IMG/VR virus record: IMGVR_UViG_3300025013_000127
Coordinates: 1 to 62,546 of that record
Origin: a virus
Reading direction: 5' to 3' (one strand)
Length of the DNA: 62,546 nucleotides
The translations under genes and the position numbers were made by a program. The notes beneath the pieces were generated by a model. It did not search any database. It had not been told where the DNA came from and worked only from the letters and a program-made list of their open reading frames with translations. Shown one piece after another: positions 15,497 to 22,317 of the stretch (its first letter is position 1; every line of letters begins with the position of its first letter).

Positions 15497-15741
15497 AGCT
15501 GCTCGCGATCGGGACACATGTGAAGCCTGGCGCGGCGACGTTAATCATGGGAGGGGCTGCTATGTTGAAGGGTGGGCACGAGAGGCTGAAGATCTGGTTT
15601 CGCAAGCATGTCAACTACAGGGGCCCCCGGAAACAGTCGGATTATCGGGCGGTGAAAAAGGCGCAACGGCTGATCTATTTCGGGGGGATGGTGGACGGCA
15701 GGATGACTGGGTGTCCGCTCCTGGAGAGGGGTGGCAAGTGA
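15493..15741 (+). CDS. Small basic early protein, unrecognised
   Basis: An 82-aa, strongly basic protein overlapping the previous gene by four bases (ATGA). An internal ATG at about 15562 (MLKGGHERLK), after GGAGGGG, could be an alternative start. The sequence RLKIWFRKHVNYRGPRK suggests nucleic-acid binding but no family is recognised. Confidence 0.55.
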   Translation: MKLLAIGTHVKPGAATLIMGGAAMLKGGHERLKIWFRKHVNYRGPRKQSDYRAVKKAQRLIYFGGMVDGRMTGCPLLERGGK

Positions 15742-15776
15742 ACGCGGTGGACAAACAAAATGGAAAGGAGAAGGGG

Positions 15777-16634
15777 ATGAATTTTTACAGTTATTCGGAT
15801 GTAGGCGGCATGCAGTATCACACGACCGGCAAGGAGGCCAAGGAAGCGGCGGACCAGGGAATCCGTACTTTCGTGCACAATGGTGTCACCGATGCTGAGG
15901 TGCTGGGGCGTATCACCTGGGGCGAGGTTACTGAGCGGGCTGCTTCTCCGGCCGGGGTGGGTTGGGTGCTGAAAAACAGCCTGCGTCTTGCTTACGAGGC
16001 GGAGTTCCCGCAGGTGGTGGACGGTAGGATGAAGAACGGCAATGACGACCTTGTGCTAGTCAGAAACATCCACGAGACGGAGCTGCTCTATCACGACCTG
16101 GTGCTGGGGGTCGCGGTGATCTGGAAAAGCCTGGCCGGCAAGATCGAGCGCTTCAAGGGGTACAACTTCCGGGACGTCCAGACGGTGCTGGCGCTCTTGA
16201 ATGAGAAACACGGGATCAAGCGCGGCGGGAAGGAAGGCAACATGTCCTTCTTCACCATCGACAAAAAGTTCAAGCTGATCATCGCGATCCAGAAGAAGCT
16301 CGACTTCGGGCCGGAGCTGCAGATGGCGGAAAAGAAGCTGGGCGAGGCGCTGGACGATATGGCGGCCTCCAACGGCAACGAGGAGCTGGACAGTAATGCG
16401 GCGGATCTCCGCACGCTCCTCTCGGCCGCATTCAAGCTGGTCGACGGAAAGATCCGGGTCAGCGAGGTGCTGAGGCTCAGGGGCTTCAAGATCACCAATC
16501 CGCTCTGGAATGAGGGGATGGATATCGTTGACGCGGCGCTGATCGTGACGAGCAAGAAGCGGCAGATCCGGCTCTACGAGAGGAATGAGACCGGCGCTTA
16601 CGTGGCTATACCGCTGGATATCGCGGCGCTGTAA
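15777..16634 (+). CDS. DUF3164 protein with an extended N-terminus
   Basis: The start is ATG 15777, behind GGAAAGGAGAAGG; the long frame upstream is a shadow. Residues about 145-285 match the DUF3164 pattern of Mu-like early proteins: KLIIAIQKKLDFG, RVSEVLRLRGFKITNPLWNE, then RLYERNETGAYVAIPLD at the end. The first 140 residues are not part of the usual DUF3164 protein and have no recognised motif. The role in Mu-like phages is unknown. Confidence 0.8.
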   Translation: MNFYSYSDVGGMQYHTTGKEAKEAADQGIRTFVHNGVTDAEVLGRITWGEVTERAASPAGVGWVLKNSLRLAYEAEFPQVVDGRMKNGNDDLVLVRNIHETELLYHDLVLGVAVIWKSLAGKIERFKGYNFRDVQTVLALLNEKHGIKRGGKEGNMSFFTIDKKFKLIIAIQKKLDFGPELQMAEKKLGEALDDMAASNGNEELDSNAADLRTLLSAAFKLVDGKIRVSEVLRLRGFKITNPLWNEGMDIVDAALIVTSKKRQIRLYERNETGAYVAIPLDIAAL

Positions 16635-16644
16635 AGGGGGCATC

Positions 16645-16938
16645 GTGTTTACTGAAAACGTTAGTTTTAAGGTGTCGGAACGGGACCGGATGTTGATTAC
16701 GGTTATCGTAGAGAGAGCCATACTGGAAGGCCTTTACCGCCGGACAAATGCGAGGGAGCTTAGCATGGATATCACGGCCGTGCATGCCAACGGGTGCCCC
16801 CTTGATTTGCCCAAGCTTGCTGTTGCTAGAATAAGTGATTTCTCCCACGATCTGGTGGGAATCAACGCGTACATAGACTGTAGAACTGGGGGGTTGAAAA
16901 ACGGCTTCTCACCTCGCGCGGCGCGGCACGATGTTTGA
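16645..16938 (+). CDS. Small early protein, unrecognised
   Basis: GTG 16645 lies four bases after a G-rich ribosome site (AAAGGGGG); the frame is open further upstream inside the previous gene. The 97-aa product (VFTENVSFKVSERDRML...) is a mixed alpha/beta protein with no motif I know. A GC-rich hairpin follows it. Confidence 0.6.
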   Translation: MFTENVSFKVSERDRMLITVIVERAILEGLYRRTNARELSMDITAVHANGCPLDLPKLAVARISDFSHDLVGINAYIDCRTGGLKNGFSPRAARHDV

Positions 16939-16950
16939 CCAGTGAACGCA

Positions 16951-16977
16951 TAGGGCGGAGCCTGGCTCCGCCCCTTA
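16951..16977. terminator. Perfect 10-bp GC-rich hairpin in the early operon
   Basis: GGGCGGAGCC and GGCTCCGCCC flank a single T (16951-16971), followed by CTTATT. The T tract is weak, so it may attenuate rather than stop early transcription, or protect mRNA ends. Confidence 0.5.
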
Positions 16978-17008
16978 TTCCAATCGTTAAATTACTCAGG
17001 GGGATATC

Positions 17009-17329
17009 TTGCGAAATTCTTTCGATTTGAGCAAAGAGGAACTGGATGCAACGGTGAATGCTTTGTTTGAGAGGCTTAAGGGCTTTGATTCTCAGGCGCT
17101 GGCAATGGGGCTGGCAAATGTGGTTGTCGGGGTCGGATTTACCGATGTCATTATCGAGAAAGTGTTTGAGGAGGTAAAGGCGAACTCCTCGATCGCACGT
17201 AAGAACCGGCAGATCAAGACCCGAAACAACAAGCTTGCCCGGCTGAAGGTCTTGCATGCCAAGAAGAAGCTTACCGCGGTTGAGCGTGCTGAGGCTAACA
17301 AGTTGATAAAGGATCTGGGGCTGTTTTAG
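17009..17329 (+). CDS. Small early protein with basic C-terminus, unrecognised
   Basis: A TTG start at 17009 follows AGGGGGATA. The 106-aa protein has an acidic helical first half and a lysine/arginine-rich second half (ARKNRQIKTRNNKLARLKVL). No family is recognised. The product may bind nucleic acid. Confidence 0.6.
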   Translation: MRNSFDLSKEELDATVNALFERLKGFDSQALAMGLANVVVGVGFTDVIIEKVFEEVKANSSIARKNRQIKTRNNKLARLKVLHAKKKLTAVERAEANKLIKDLGLF

Positions 17330-17368
17330 GGCTGATTGCTGATTTGCCGGACTGATCAGGAGGGGATT

Positions 17369-17656
17369 ATGGATCACACGAAAGGAACTATCCATTACGC
17401 GCTTTACCGGAACAGTGAGCGGCTGCAGCGGTTTCTGGCGCTGATGCTGGACGGCAAGGAGCGCTCTACGATGGAGATCATTAGGGGTGCCAATATCTGT
17501 GCGGTCTCCTCAGCGGCTTGCGAGCTGCGGGAGAACGGGTTCCGCTGCGAGTGCGTCAAGAAGACTTCTCCGGCTTTCTACCGGCTGTTCGACATCGAGG
17601 AGGCTAAGGCGCTCTCGGCCCGCTTGCTTGCTCCCCGGGAGGTGGCCAATGGGTAG
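17369..17656 (+). CDS. Small winged-helix-like early protein
   Basis: ATG 17369 is chosen over the upstream frame because AGGAGGGG precedes it. The 95-aa product has the layout of a compact winged helix (RSTMEIIRGANICAVSSAAC, then ELRENGFRCEC and a beta wing with FYRLFD). It is probably a DNA-binding regulator; the family is not certain. Confidence 0.6.
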   Translation: MDHTKGTIHYALYRNSERLQRFLALMLDGKERSTMEIIRGANICAVSSAACELRENGFRCECVKKTSPAFYRLFDIEEAKALSARLLAPREVANG

Positions 17657-17822
17657 AATGGTGAAGAATCCCAGGTACCAGGTGTTCACTTTCCGCACGG
17701 ATGATGGGATGGCGGAGACGATCCGGACGGCGGCTAAGGGGCATTTGTCGGTTAGCGAGTTCCTCCGGGAGGCGGCTATTTGGTGGGCTGAGCGCCTGAA
17801 GGAGGGGACGGATGAAAGGTAA
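17649..17822 (+). CDS. Ribbon-helix-helix-like small protein
   Basis: This 57-aa gene overlaps its neighbours on both sides. GGGAGGTGG precedes ATG 17649. The sequence YQVFTFRTDDGMAETIRTAA followed by HLSVSEFLREAAIWWAE fits a MetJ/Arc (ribbon-helix-helix) fold: one strand and two helices. It is a likely small DNA-binding regulator. Confidence 0.65.
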   Translation: MGRMVKNPRYQVFTFRTDDGMAETIRTAAKGHLSVSEFLREAAIWWAERLKEGTDER

Positions 17823-18069
17823 ACCTGCCAGCTATGTTGAAGTCGTGGGGGAGTGTTCCGTTCATGGGCGCTTCCAGGTGCGGCGAAAGCCGAATAAGTA
17901 TCGGTCTGATGCCGGCGGGGCTCAGGACGGCCTCTATTGCGCGGTGAAGTGTCCCGTGTGTCCTTTCTATGCAACCATTGTGAGCCAGGTGCTGGTATCG
18001 CCTGATAGGGCGAAGGGAGCTGATTCTCAAGAGAGCATGCTGTTGCCGCTGGAGGTAACGAATGCTTGA
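17812..18069 (+). CDS. Small putative zinc-ribbon protein
   Basis: The 85-aa product has CSVHGRF near residue 15 and CAVKCPVCPF near 43-52, a possible zinc-binding Cys/His set. It overlaps the upstream RHH-like gene by 11 bases. The role is unknown. Confidence 0.55.
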   Translation: MKGKPASYVEVVGECSVHGRFQVRRKPNKYRSDAGGAQDGLYCAVKCPVCPFYATIVSQVLVSPDRAKGADSQESMLLPLEVTNA

Positions 18070-18232
18070 GCCGCTTACGACTTTGGAGGCTTGCCAAAGG
18101 AGGGAAATCCGAATGCTCTCCGAGGAAAATATGGATTTAAAGATCTTGAACGCACAGCAGTTGGGCGAGATGCACAGGCTTCGGGCGACGATCGAGGAGC
18201 TCCAGGCTCTGACTGCCAGGGTGGCGGCTTAA
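18062..18232 (+). CDS. Short coiled-coil early protein
   Basis: A 56-aa frame runs MLEPLTTLEACQRREIRML to RATIEELQALTARVAA. It overlaps the previous gene by eight bases. A strong AAAGGAGG at 18096-18103 precedes an in-frame ATG at 18112, so a 39-residue form is equally likely. The second half is a heptad-like amphipathic helix. It fills the gap before the GemA gene. Confidence 0.5.
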   Translation: MLEPLTTLEACQRREIRMLSEENMDLKILNAQQLGEMHRLRATIEELQALTARVAA

Positions 18233-18252
18233 TATTGAACGGGGGTGGGCTT

Positions 18253-18831
18253 ATGTTGAAACAGTGCAGCTATCGCAAGTTTAAGGATCTTCCGATCAAC
18301 GGCAAGCAGAAGACGGTCATCAAGATGGCTTGCGCGAAGATCGGGATCGATCGCGAGACCGAGCACGACATGCTCGAGGAGCGCTTCGGTGTACGGTCTT
18401 GCACCAAGCTCTCTTTCAACCAGGCCAGCGAGTTCATCAAGGAGCTGGAGGGTAAGGGCTTTACGCTGCTCCCCGGGAAAAAGCCTGCCAAGGTTGCCCC
18501 GGCTAAGCCGTCCCGCAAGCCGATCAGCCGGACGGATGACAAGATCGTGGGCTTGGCCACCAGGGGCGAGCTGGAAAAGGTGGACCAGGTGGCGCAGCTG
18601 ATCAAGTGGCGCGAGGAGAACGGCTTGATGCTCTTCCTTGAGATCCGGATGGGGATCAAGGGCGGCAGGATCCGGACGTCCAGGGAGGCTTACCTCGCCA
18701 TCGAGGGGCTGAAAAAGATGTTCGAGAACGGGATGAAAAAGGCGTACGGCGAGGGTTGGTGGATCATGCCCTACACCGATCAGGGAATCACTGAGTACAT
18801 CCGGATGCATAAACCGGCTGAGTGGAGGTAG
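18253..18831 (+). CDS. gemA: GemA (Mu gp16, DUF1018) regulator
   Basis: The 192-aa protein starts at ATG 18253 behind GGGGGTGGG. Its N-terminal half (KTVIKMACAKIGIDRETEHD, LSFNQASEFIKELEGKG) and C-terminal half (DDKIVGLATRGELEKVDQV, REAYLAIEGLKKM) together match the GemA family. In Mu, GemA affects host gene expression and DNA topology during the early phase. A basic proline-rich linker (about 80-100) joins the two parts. Confidence 0.82.
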   Translation: MLKQCSYRKFKDLPINGKQKTVIKMACAKIGIDRETEHDMLEERFGVRSCTKLSFNQASEFIKELEGKGFTLLPGKKPAKVAPAKPSRKPISRTDDKIVGLATRGELEKVDQVAQLIKWREENGLMLFLEIRMGIKGGRIRTSREAYLAIEGLKKMFENGMKKAYGEGWWIMPYTDQGITEYIRMHKPAEWR

Positions 18832-18833
18832 GG

Positions 18834-18992
18834 GTGGATTCGGGTCATGTTGTTATCGTCTGCCTTTTCTTGATCGCCGCCCTCTCCTACTCGTTCCGTG
18901 ATGGCTCTGATCCCTTCACGGCTGCATGTTTCATCAGTGCCTTGATCCTGGTCGGCAAGGCTTGGGCCTGGCTATTTGGAGGTAGCTCTTGA
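18834..18992 (+). CDS. Very small membrane protein
   Basis: GTG 18834 directly follows GGAGGTAGG at the end of gemA. The 52-aa product (MDSGHVVIVCLFLIAALSYS, then FISALILVGKAWAWLF) has two transmembrane helices. Its stop overlaps the next gene start by four bases, which supports translation. The function is unknown. Confidence 0.6.
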   Translation: MDSGHVVIVCLFLIAALSYSFRDGSDPFTAACFISALILVGKAWAWLFGGSS

Positions 18993-19297
18993 GTGCTGAG
19001 GATAAGCTGAGGGGGATGATCGCAGCGGCGGGCTTGCCGATGCGGGGGAGCTACCGGTCGAGCGAGGTGCGCACTCTCCTCGGCATCAGCGAGGCTTCGT
19101 TTTGGCGTTTGGTCAACCGCTGCGAAAAGGGGGAGGACGGCAGTCTGGTTCATCCGGATTGCCTTGATTCGTTTTCGCTGAAACGGGAACGCCGGGTTTG
19201 CTACACGGAGCTGGTGGCTTTCTTGACCAGGAATAACAGCTACACCAGGCAGCATGCGGTTGATCCTAAGCAGATGGGGCTTTTCGAGGAGGGGTGA
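18989..19297 (+). CDS. MerR/excisionase-type HTH protein
   Basis: A TTG start at 18989 follows GGAGGTAGC. The 102-aa protein contains YRSSEVRTLLGISEASFWRL, the helix-turn-helix of excisionase-like proteins, and a beta-wing region (RRVCYTELVAFL). It is a probable DNA-binding protein of the early operon. Confidence 0.65.
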   Translation: MSAEDKLRGMIAAAGLPMRGSYRSSEVRTLLGISEASFWRLVNRCEKGEDGSLVHPDCLDSFSLKRERRVCYTELVAFLTRNNSYTRQHAVDPKQMGLFEEG

Positions 19298-19575
19298 TGG
19301 GTAACGAGCGAGATACCTGTGAACTGGAGCGGCTGGCGCATGAGATAGCGTACGGCGCGGCGCGCTCCGATATCGAGTGCTACTGCGAGGGCCAGGCGGA
19401 AGCCGGGGCGCGGCTGTCGTGGTGGTACGATACGACAAGCGCCGAGTCCAGCGAGGAACAGGAATGGGTGGTGATGGCGGTCCGGTATCTGGAGTTGCGC
19501 GGGCTGCTGAAGCGTAATCCTGAGAATGCCGCCCTGGTGCGGCCGATGGATGAAGACGGCGGGCAACTGACATGA
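19297..19575 (+). CDS. Small early protein, unrecognised
   Basis: ATG 19297 overlaps the previous stop (TGATG) and follows GAGGAGGGG. The 92-aa acidic protein includes two cysteines (IECYCEGQ) and a C-terminal helix (AVRYLELRGLL). No family is recognised. Confidence 0.55.
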   Translation: MGNERDTCELERLAHEIAYGAARSDIECYCEGQAEAGARLSWWYDTTSAESSEEQEWVVMAVRYLELRGLLKRNPENAALVRPMDEDGGQLT

Positions 19576-19784
19576 GCGCCGCGTTCTGGTTAGCGACGTA
19601 CATTGTGGCGGGAGTCTTCACCTCAAGCGTGCTTTATCAGCCTGCGGAGAGCGGCCACTTAGATCAGACATCTCCGCTGGAGTCTTTGGCCATCATGGCG
19701 TTTTGGCCGATTGTTTGGCTGTGCTTCCTATTTCTGATGCTGGCGTTTCTGGCTGACATGATCTGGCAGGGCATTAAGGGATAG
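19572..19784 (+). CDS. Small membrane protein
   Basis: A 70-aa product with two transmembrane helices (AAFWLATYIVAGVFTSSVLY and WPIVWLCFLFLMLAFLADMI) overlapping the previous gene by four bases. No function is assigned. Confidence 0.6.
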   Translation: MSAAFWLATYIVAGVFTSSVLYQPAESGHLDQTSPLESLAIMAFWPIVWLCFLFLMLAFLADMIWQGIKG

Positions 19785-19849
19785 GTGCAACGGAACCAAG
19801 TTCTGCGGAGCAGAAGCGCCGGGTTAAACCCCTGGCAAGGGGGGGAGAG

Positions 19850-20368
19850 GTGGAAAAGAAAGAGATCGTCATCAATCCGAAAGCGCCGGATGAGCATTGG
19901 GTCAGTCCTTCCGGTAGTGATTGCTGGTGCACCGTAGGCCAGTTGAAGGGCCTCATCGCTGAAGTGTGCCGCTCCAGTAATGAGGTTGTGCGGCTGAAAG
20001 CGATGGTGGAACTGGACTGCACGCAACCCGGCGTCTGCCCCGATGTCTGTACCATGTGCATCGCTACCAAGCGCGGGCCGTCGCGGATTCGGCATGACGA
20101 GGCAGTCGGGGCCGAATACCTGGAGTTGGAGGATGGCAGCGGGATCGGGACACACGAGGCCAATCTGTATGCGCATGGGATGAAGCATGGCCGAGACGAG
20201 TTCACCAGCCTGGAGCGCTCCTACACCCAGCGTCTGGGCGAAATGGCCCGGCTCTCCTACATCGTCTGTACCTGGACGCTGGAGCACGGCAACCTGGATG
20301 AAGAATCGCCCGAGGTCAAAGCCGCTGCCGAGGAAATCATGGAGTACGTCGAGGCGGTGCGGCCATGA
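19850..20368 (+). CDS. Early protein with cysteine cluster, unrecognised
   Basis: GTG 19850 follows GGGGGAGAG. The 172-aa protein has several cysteines in its middle (ELDCTQPGVCPDVCTMC), a possible metal site, and a helical C-terminal half. The segment between it and the previous gene (19785-19849) shows no ORF. Confidence 0.6.
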   Translation: MEKKEIVINPKAPDEHWVSPSGSDCWCTVGQLKGLIAEVCRSSNEVVRLKAMVELDCTQPGVCPDVCTMCIATKRGPSRIRHDEAVGAEYLELEDGSGIGTHEANLYAHGMKHGRDEFTSLERSYTQRLGEMARLSYIVCTWTLEHGNLDEESPEVKAAAEEIMEYVEAVRP

Positions 20369-20568
20369 GCAGAGGCAACCCCTACGACTACTGCCCTGAG
20401 TGCAATTCCCAAAACGTGGAGCGCGCAGCGCGAATGATCGACGGTGCGGCAGTTTCAACCATCCACTGCTACCATTGCGGCGGGGATTTCCGCAAGCAGC
20501 ATCAGTTGCGACCTGTAAAGCATCAGCCCGGATTCGAGACGACTGGCGTCAAGTGGACCCGGGTTTAA
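20365..20568 (+). CDS. Zinc-ribbon protein, Lar-like
   Basis: The 67-aa protein has YCPECNSQNVERAARM and IHCYHCGGDF, two CxxC pairs spaced as in Lar-type restriction-alleviation proteins. Lar proteins modulate type I restriction; the assignment here rests on the CxxC spacing and small size only. Confidence 0.55.
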   Translation: MSRGNPYDYCPECNSQNVERAARMIDGAAVSTIHCYHCGGDFRKQHQLRPVKHQPGFETTGVKWTRV

Positions 20569-20612
20569 CGGAATCGATGGGTGCCGCCGCCGGTCGGCAC
20601 CAGGGAGGGGTT

Positions 20613-21101
20613 ATGGCATATCCAAATGATCCATCACCATACAATGGCCCGATTGAGCGGATAGACGGCGTCCGCCCGTACAATCACTATCTGTGGGACA
20701 CGGAAAGTTGGTGGGCTAATAGAGACCTCGACTTCCGTATTGACTCCCGCTGGCATTTCGGGATTGTGGCCCTTGCTGACGGCCGGTTTTCTGTAAATGG
20801 CTGTGTGTTCTCTATCGAGAGAAACGAGTACGCCAAGAAGCCGATAGTTTTTGTTTCTCGTACGGTGGCGATCCGCACGGCGGCCGCGAGGATGATCAGA
20901 ACTGCTCGGCACTCGAAAGAATGGCAGGGGCTGCTTTACGGTGGTTTAAAAGGTAGCCGTCTCGCAACTGTGATCAACTGGGCTCGCGGTGTGGTGGCTA
21001 AAGAGACCGGAAAATCTGAACCGAGGCCGGTGCAGATAAAAGAGCCGCCACCGCCGTACCGCCCGACAGGGTTACCACTTTTTGACTTTGGACAGAAATA
21101 A
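20613..21101 (+). CDS. Early protein, unrecognised
   Basis: ATG 20613 follows AGGGAGGGG; the frame upstream is a shadow of the zinc-ribbon gene. The 162-aa product has a beta-rich N-terminal half (WHFGIVALADGRFSVNGCVF) and helices around 85-130, then a proline-rich tail (EPPPPYRPTG). No family is recognised. Confidence 0.6.
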   Translation: MAYPNDPSPYNGPIERIDGVRPYNHYLWDTESWWANRDLDFRIDSRWHFGIVALADGRFSVNGCVFSIERNEYAKKPIVFVSRTVAIRTAAARMIRTARHSKEWQGLLYGGLKGSRLATVINWARGVVAKETGKSEPRPVQIKEPPPPYRPTGLPLFDFGQK

Positions 21102-21116
21102 CAACTGGAGGAAATT

Positions 21117-21410
21117 ATGGACTCAAAAAAACTTGCAGATGCAGTTCGGAATCTGAAGGCGAAGGTTGACGAAATCACCGATGAGGATGTCTTCGAGTCT
21201 AGCTCAGAAAATTACGATGCTCTCAACGACGCCAAAGACCTGTTGGGCGTGCTGGCACATATCATTGACGGGAAATCAGTTGCGCAGGCGTTCGGCTCCC
21301 CTGGTGATTGGGGTTACGGCACACCGATCGGTGACGCGCTCAGGTCCGCAAGCATCTTCAGTAACGTGAAGAACCCGCCAAGACCTGAAGGTGACAACCC
21401 GGTAGCATAA
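21117..21410 (+). CDS. Small early protein, unrecognised
   Basis: A 97-aa acidic helical protein starting MDSKKLADAVRNLKAK behind TGGAGGAAA. Part of the early operon, with no family assigned. Confidence 0.6.
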   Translation: MDSKKLADAVRNLKAKVDEITDEDVFESSSENYDALNDAKDLLGVLAHIIDGKSVAQAFGSPGDWGYGTPIGDALRSASIFSNVKNPPRPEGDNPVA

Positions 21411-21469
21411 CGAATTTAGCTCAGCCGTAAGGCTGGAGCGGGTGTTAAACCCGCGTAAGGAGGGGGGCA

Positions 21470-21967
21470 GTGAGGGATTTGAAGAGACAACTGGGGATGA
21501 TAGGGGAGTGCCTGCCGTCCTCGCCGTATAAGGACACGGTGGTCAAGGTGGCCTCAGCCGCCATTGATGAAATTGAGCGGTTGACGCGACTGAACGCCAA
21601 CCTGATGGACGGAGAGATGCCCGTCTGCGGTGACTGCGACGGCACTGGCTGGCTCTACAACAGGATTGATGGCCGCTACGCCTGTACGTGCATGACGGAG
21701 GCTGAGCCGTACCAGCTTCTGGAGTCCGATCGTGACAAGCTTCAGGTCGAGGTAGACGCAGCAAGAAAGCAGGGTGCCAGGTACTACATGACCGAGAAGT
21801 TCATACCGATTGAACGCCACAGGGTCGAGATCCTGGACGGCAGGAAGAACGCTTTCAGGGAGGCGGCACAAATAGCCTACAGCATTGGCAAGAAGCACGA
21901 CGCTGCAGGCCAAGAGTTTGATGCTGCTGGCGCCTACGAGGTTATGACAGCTATCGAGTCGGTTTAA
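21470..21967 (+). CDS. Last early gene, putative zinc-binding protein
   Basis: The GTG start at 21470 follows AGGAGGGGGG. The 165-aa product has CGDCDGTGWLY and YACTCM near residues 53-76, a DnaJ-like or rubredoxin-like zinc pattern. A helical C-terminal half follows. In Mu this position is near the mor/C regulators, but no Mor-family HTH is visible. It ends just before the regulatory segment at 22.0 kb and could be the middle regulator by position. Confidence 0.55.
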   Translation: MRDLKRQLGMIGECLPSSPYKDTVVKVASAAIDEIERLTRLNANLMDGEMPVCGDCDGTGWLYNRIDGRYACTCMTEAEPYQLLESDRDKLQVEVDAARKQGARYYMTEKFIPIERHRVEILDGRKNAFREAAQIAYSIGKKHDAAGQEFDAAGAYEVMTAIESV

Positions 21968-22001
21968 CTCCTTACTATCCAGGCCGCCAATATTAGATGG
22001 T

Positions 22002-22031
22002 TTGACAAAAAACACGGCTTTGGGTTATAGA
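22002..22031 (+). promoter_or_regulatory. Consensus sigma70 promoter before the late operon
   Basis: TTGACA (22002-22007) is followed 18 bases later by TATAGA (22026-22031), or 17 bases later by TTATAG. It needs no activator by sequence. It lies directly after the last early gene and faces the late genes. Confidence 0.75.
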
Positions 22032-22036
22032 ATCAG

Positions 22037-22121
22037 CTTCACTCCCCGCAGTAAATCGTTGTAAGCCCCCACAATCACTCTCATGACCAATCACCTGAAC
22101 GCGCCAAACGGCGCGTTTTTT
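22037..22121 (+). ncRNA. Candidate short leader RNA between late promoter and terminator
   Basis: A transcript from the promoter at 22002-22031 would start near 22037 and stop at the intrinsic terminator ending near 22121, giving about 85 nt. No reading frame with a ribosome site lies in it. It could be a stand-alone small RNA, or the short leader of a regulated read-through switch like lambda 6S RNA at pR'. Confidence 0.55.
22098..22121 (+). terminator. Rho-independent terminator ahead of the late operon
   Basis: AACGCGCC AAAC GGCGCGTT (22098-22117) is followed by a run of T. It is a strong intrinsic terminator, on the plus strand, between early and late genes. Confidence 0.85.
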
Positions 22122-22156
22122 CGTATTGTCCAACCTACTTGATTCACCCCCCTAAA

Positions 22157-22191
22157 GGATCGTCCCGGTGCTGGTCGCGCCGGGGCGATCC
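22157..22191 (+). other. GC-rich hairpin in the late leader
   Basis: GGATCG and TCCCGG pair with CCGGGG and CGATCC across an 11-base loop. No T run follows. It is a structured element of the leader or regulatory segment. Confidence 0.5.
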
Positions 22192-22240
22192 ACCTCAACT
22201 CTCAACTTACATGCTTTCGCTTTCGTTGATCGATTGTCGA

Positions 22241-22263
22241 GTTGTCCGAAATCATCGGACAAC
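22241..22263 (+). promoter_or_regulatory. 23-bp perfect palindrome, likely operator of the late region
   Basis: GTTGTCCGA and TCGGACAAC are perfect inverted repeats around a 5-base centre. Related half-sites TTGTCCAA (22124) and TTGTCGAG (22234) lie upstream. The spacing suits a dimeric HTH regulator. It stands 55 bases before the endolysin start. Confidence 0.6.
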
Positions 22264-22317
22264 TGCCATTACGGGGTCTCGGCGTATCGGCGCGCATATT
22301 TGCTTACTGGAGGTTTC

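Noticed and set aside
15435-15776. N-terminal extension of the DUF3164 frame
   Set aside because: The extension overlaps two other genes in another frame; a good ribosome site stands before ATG 15777.
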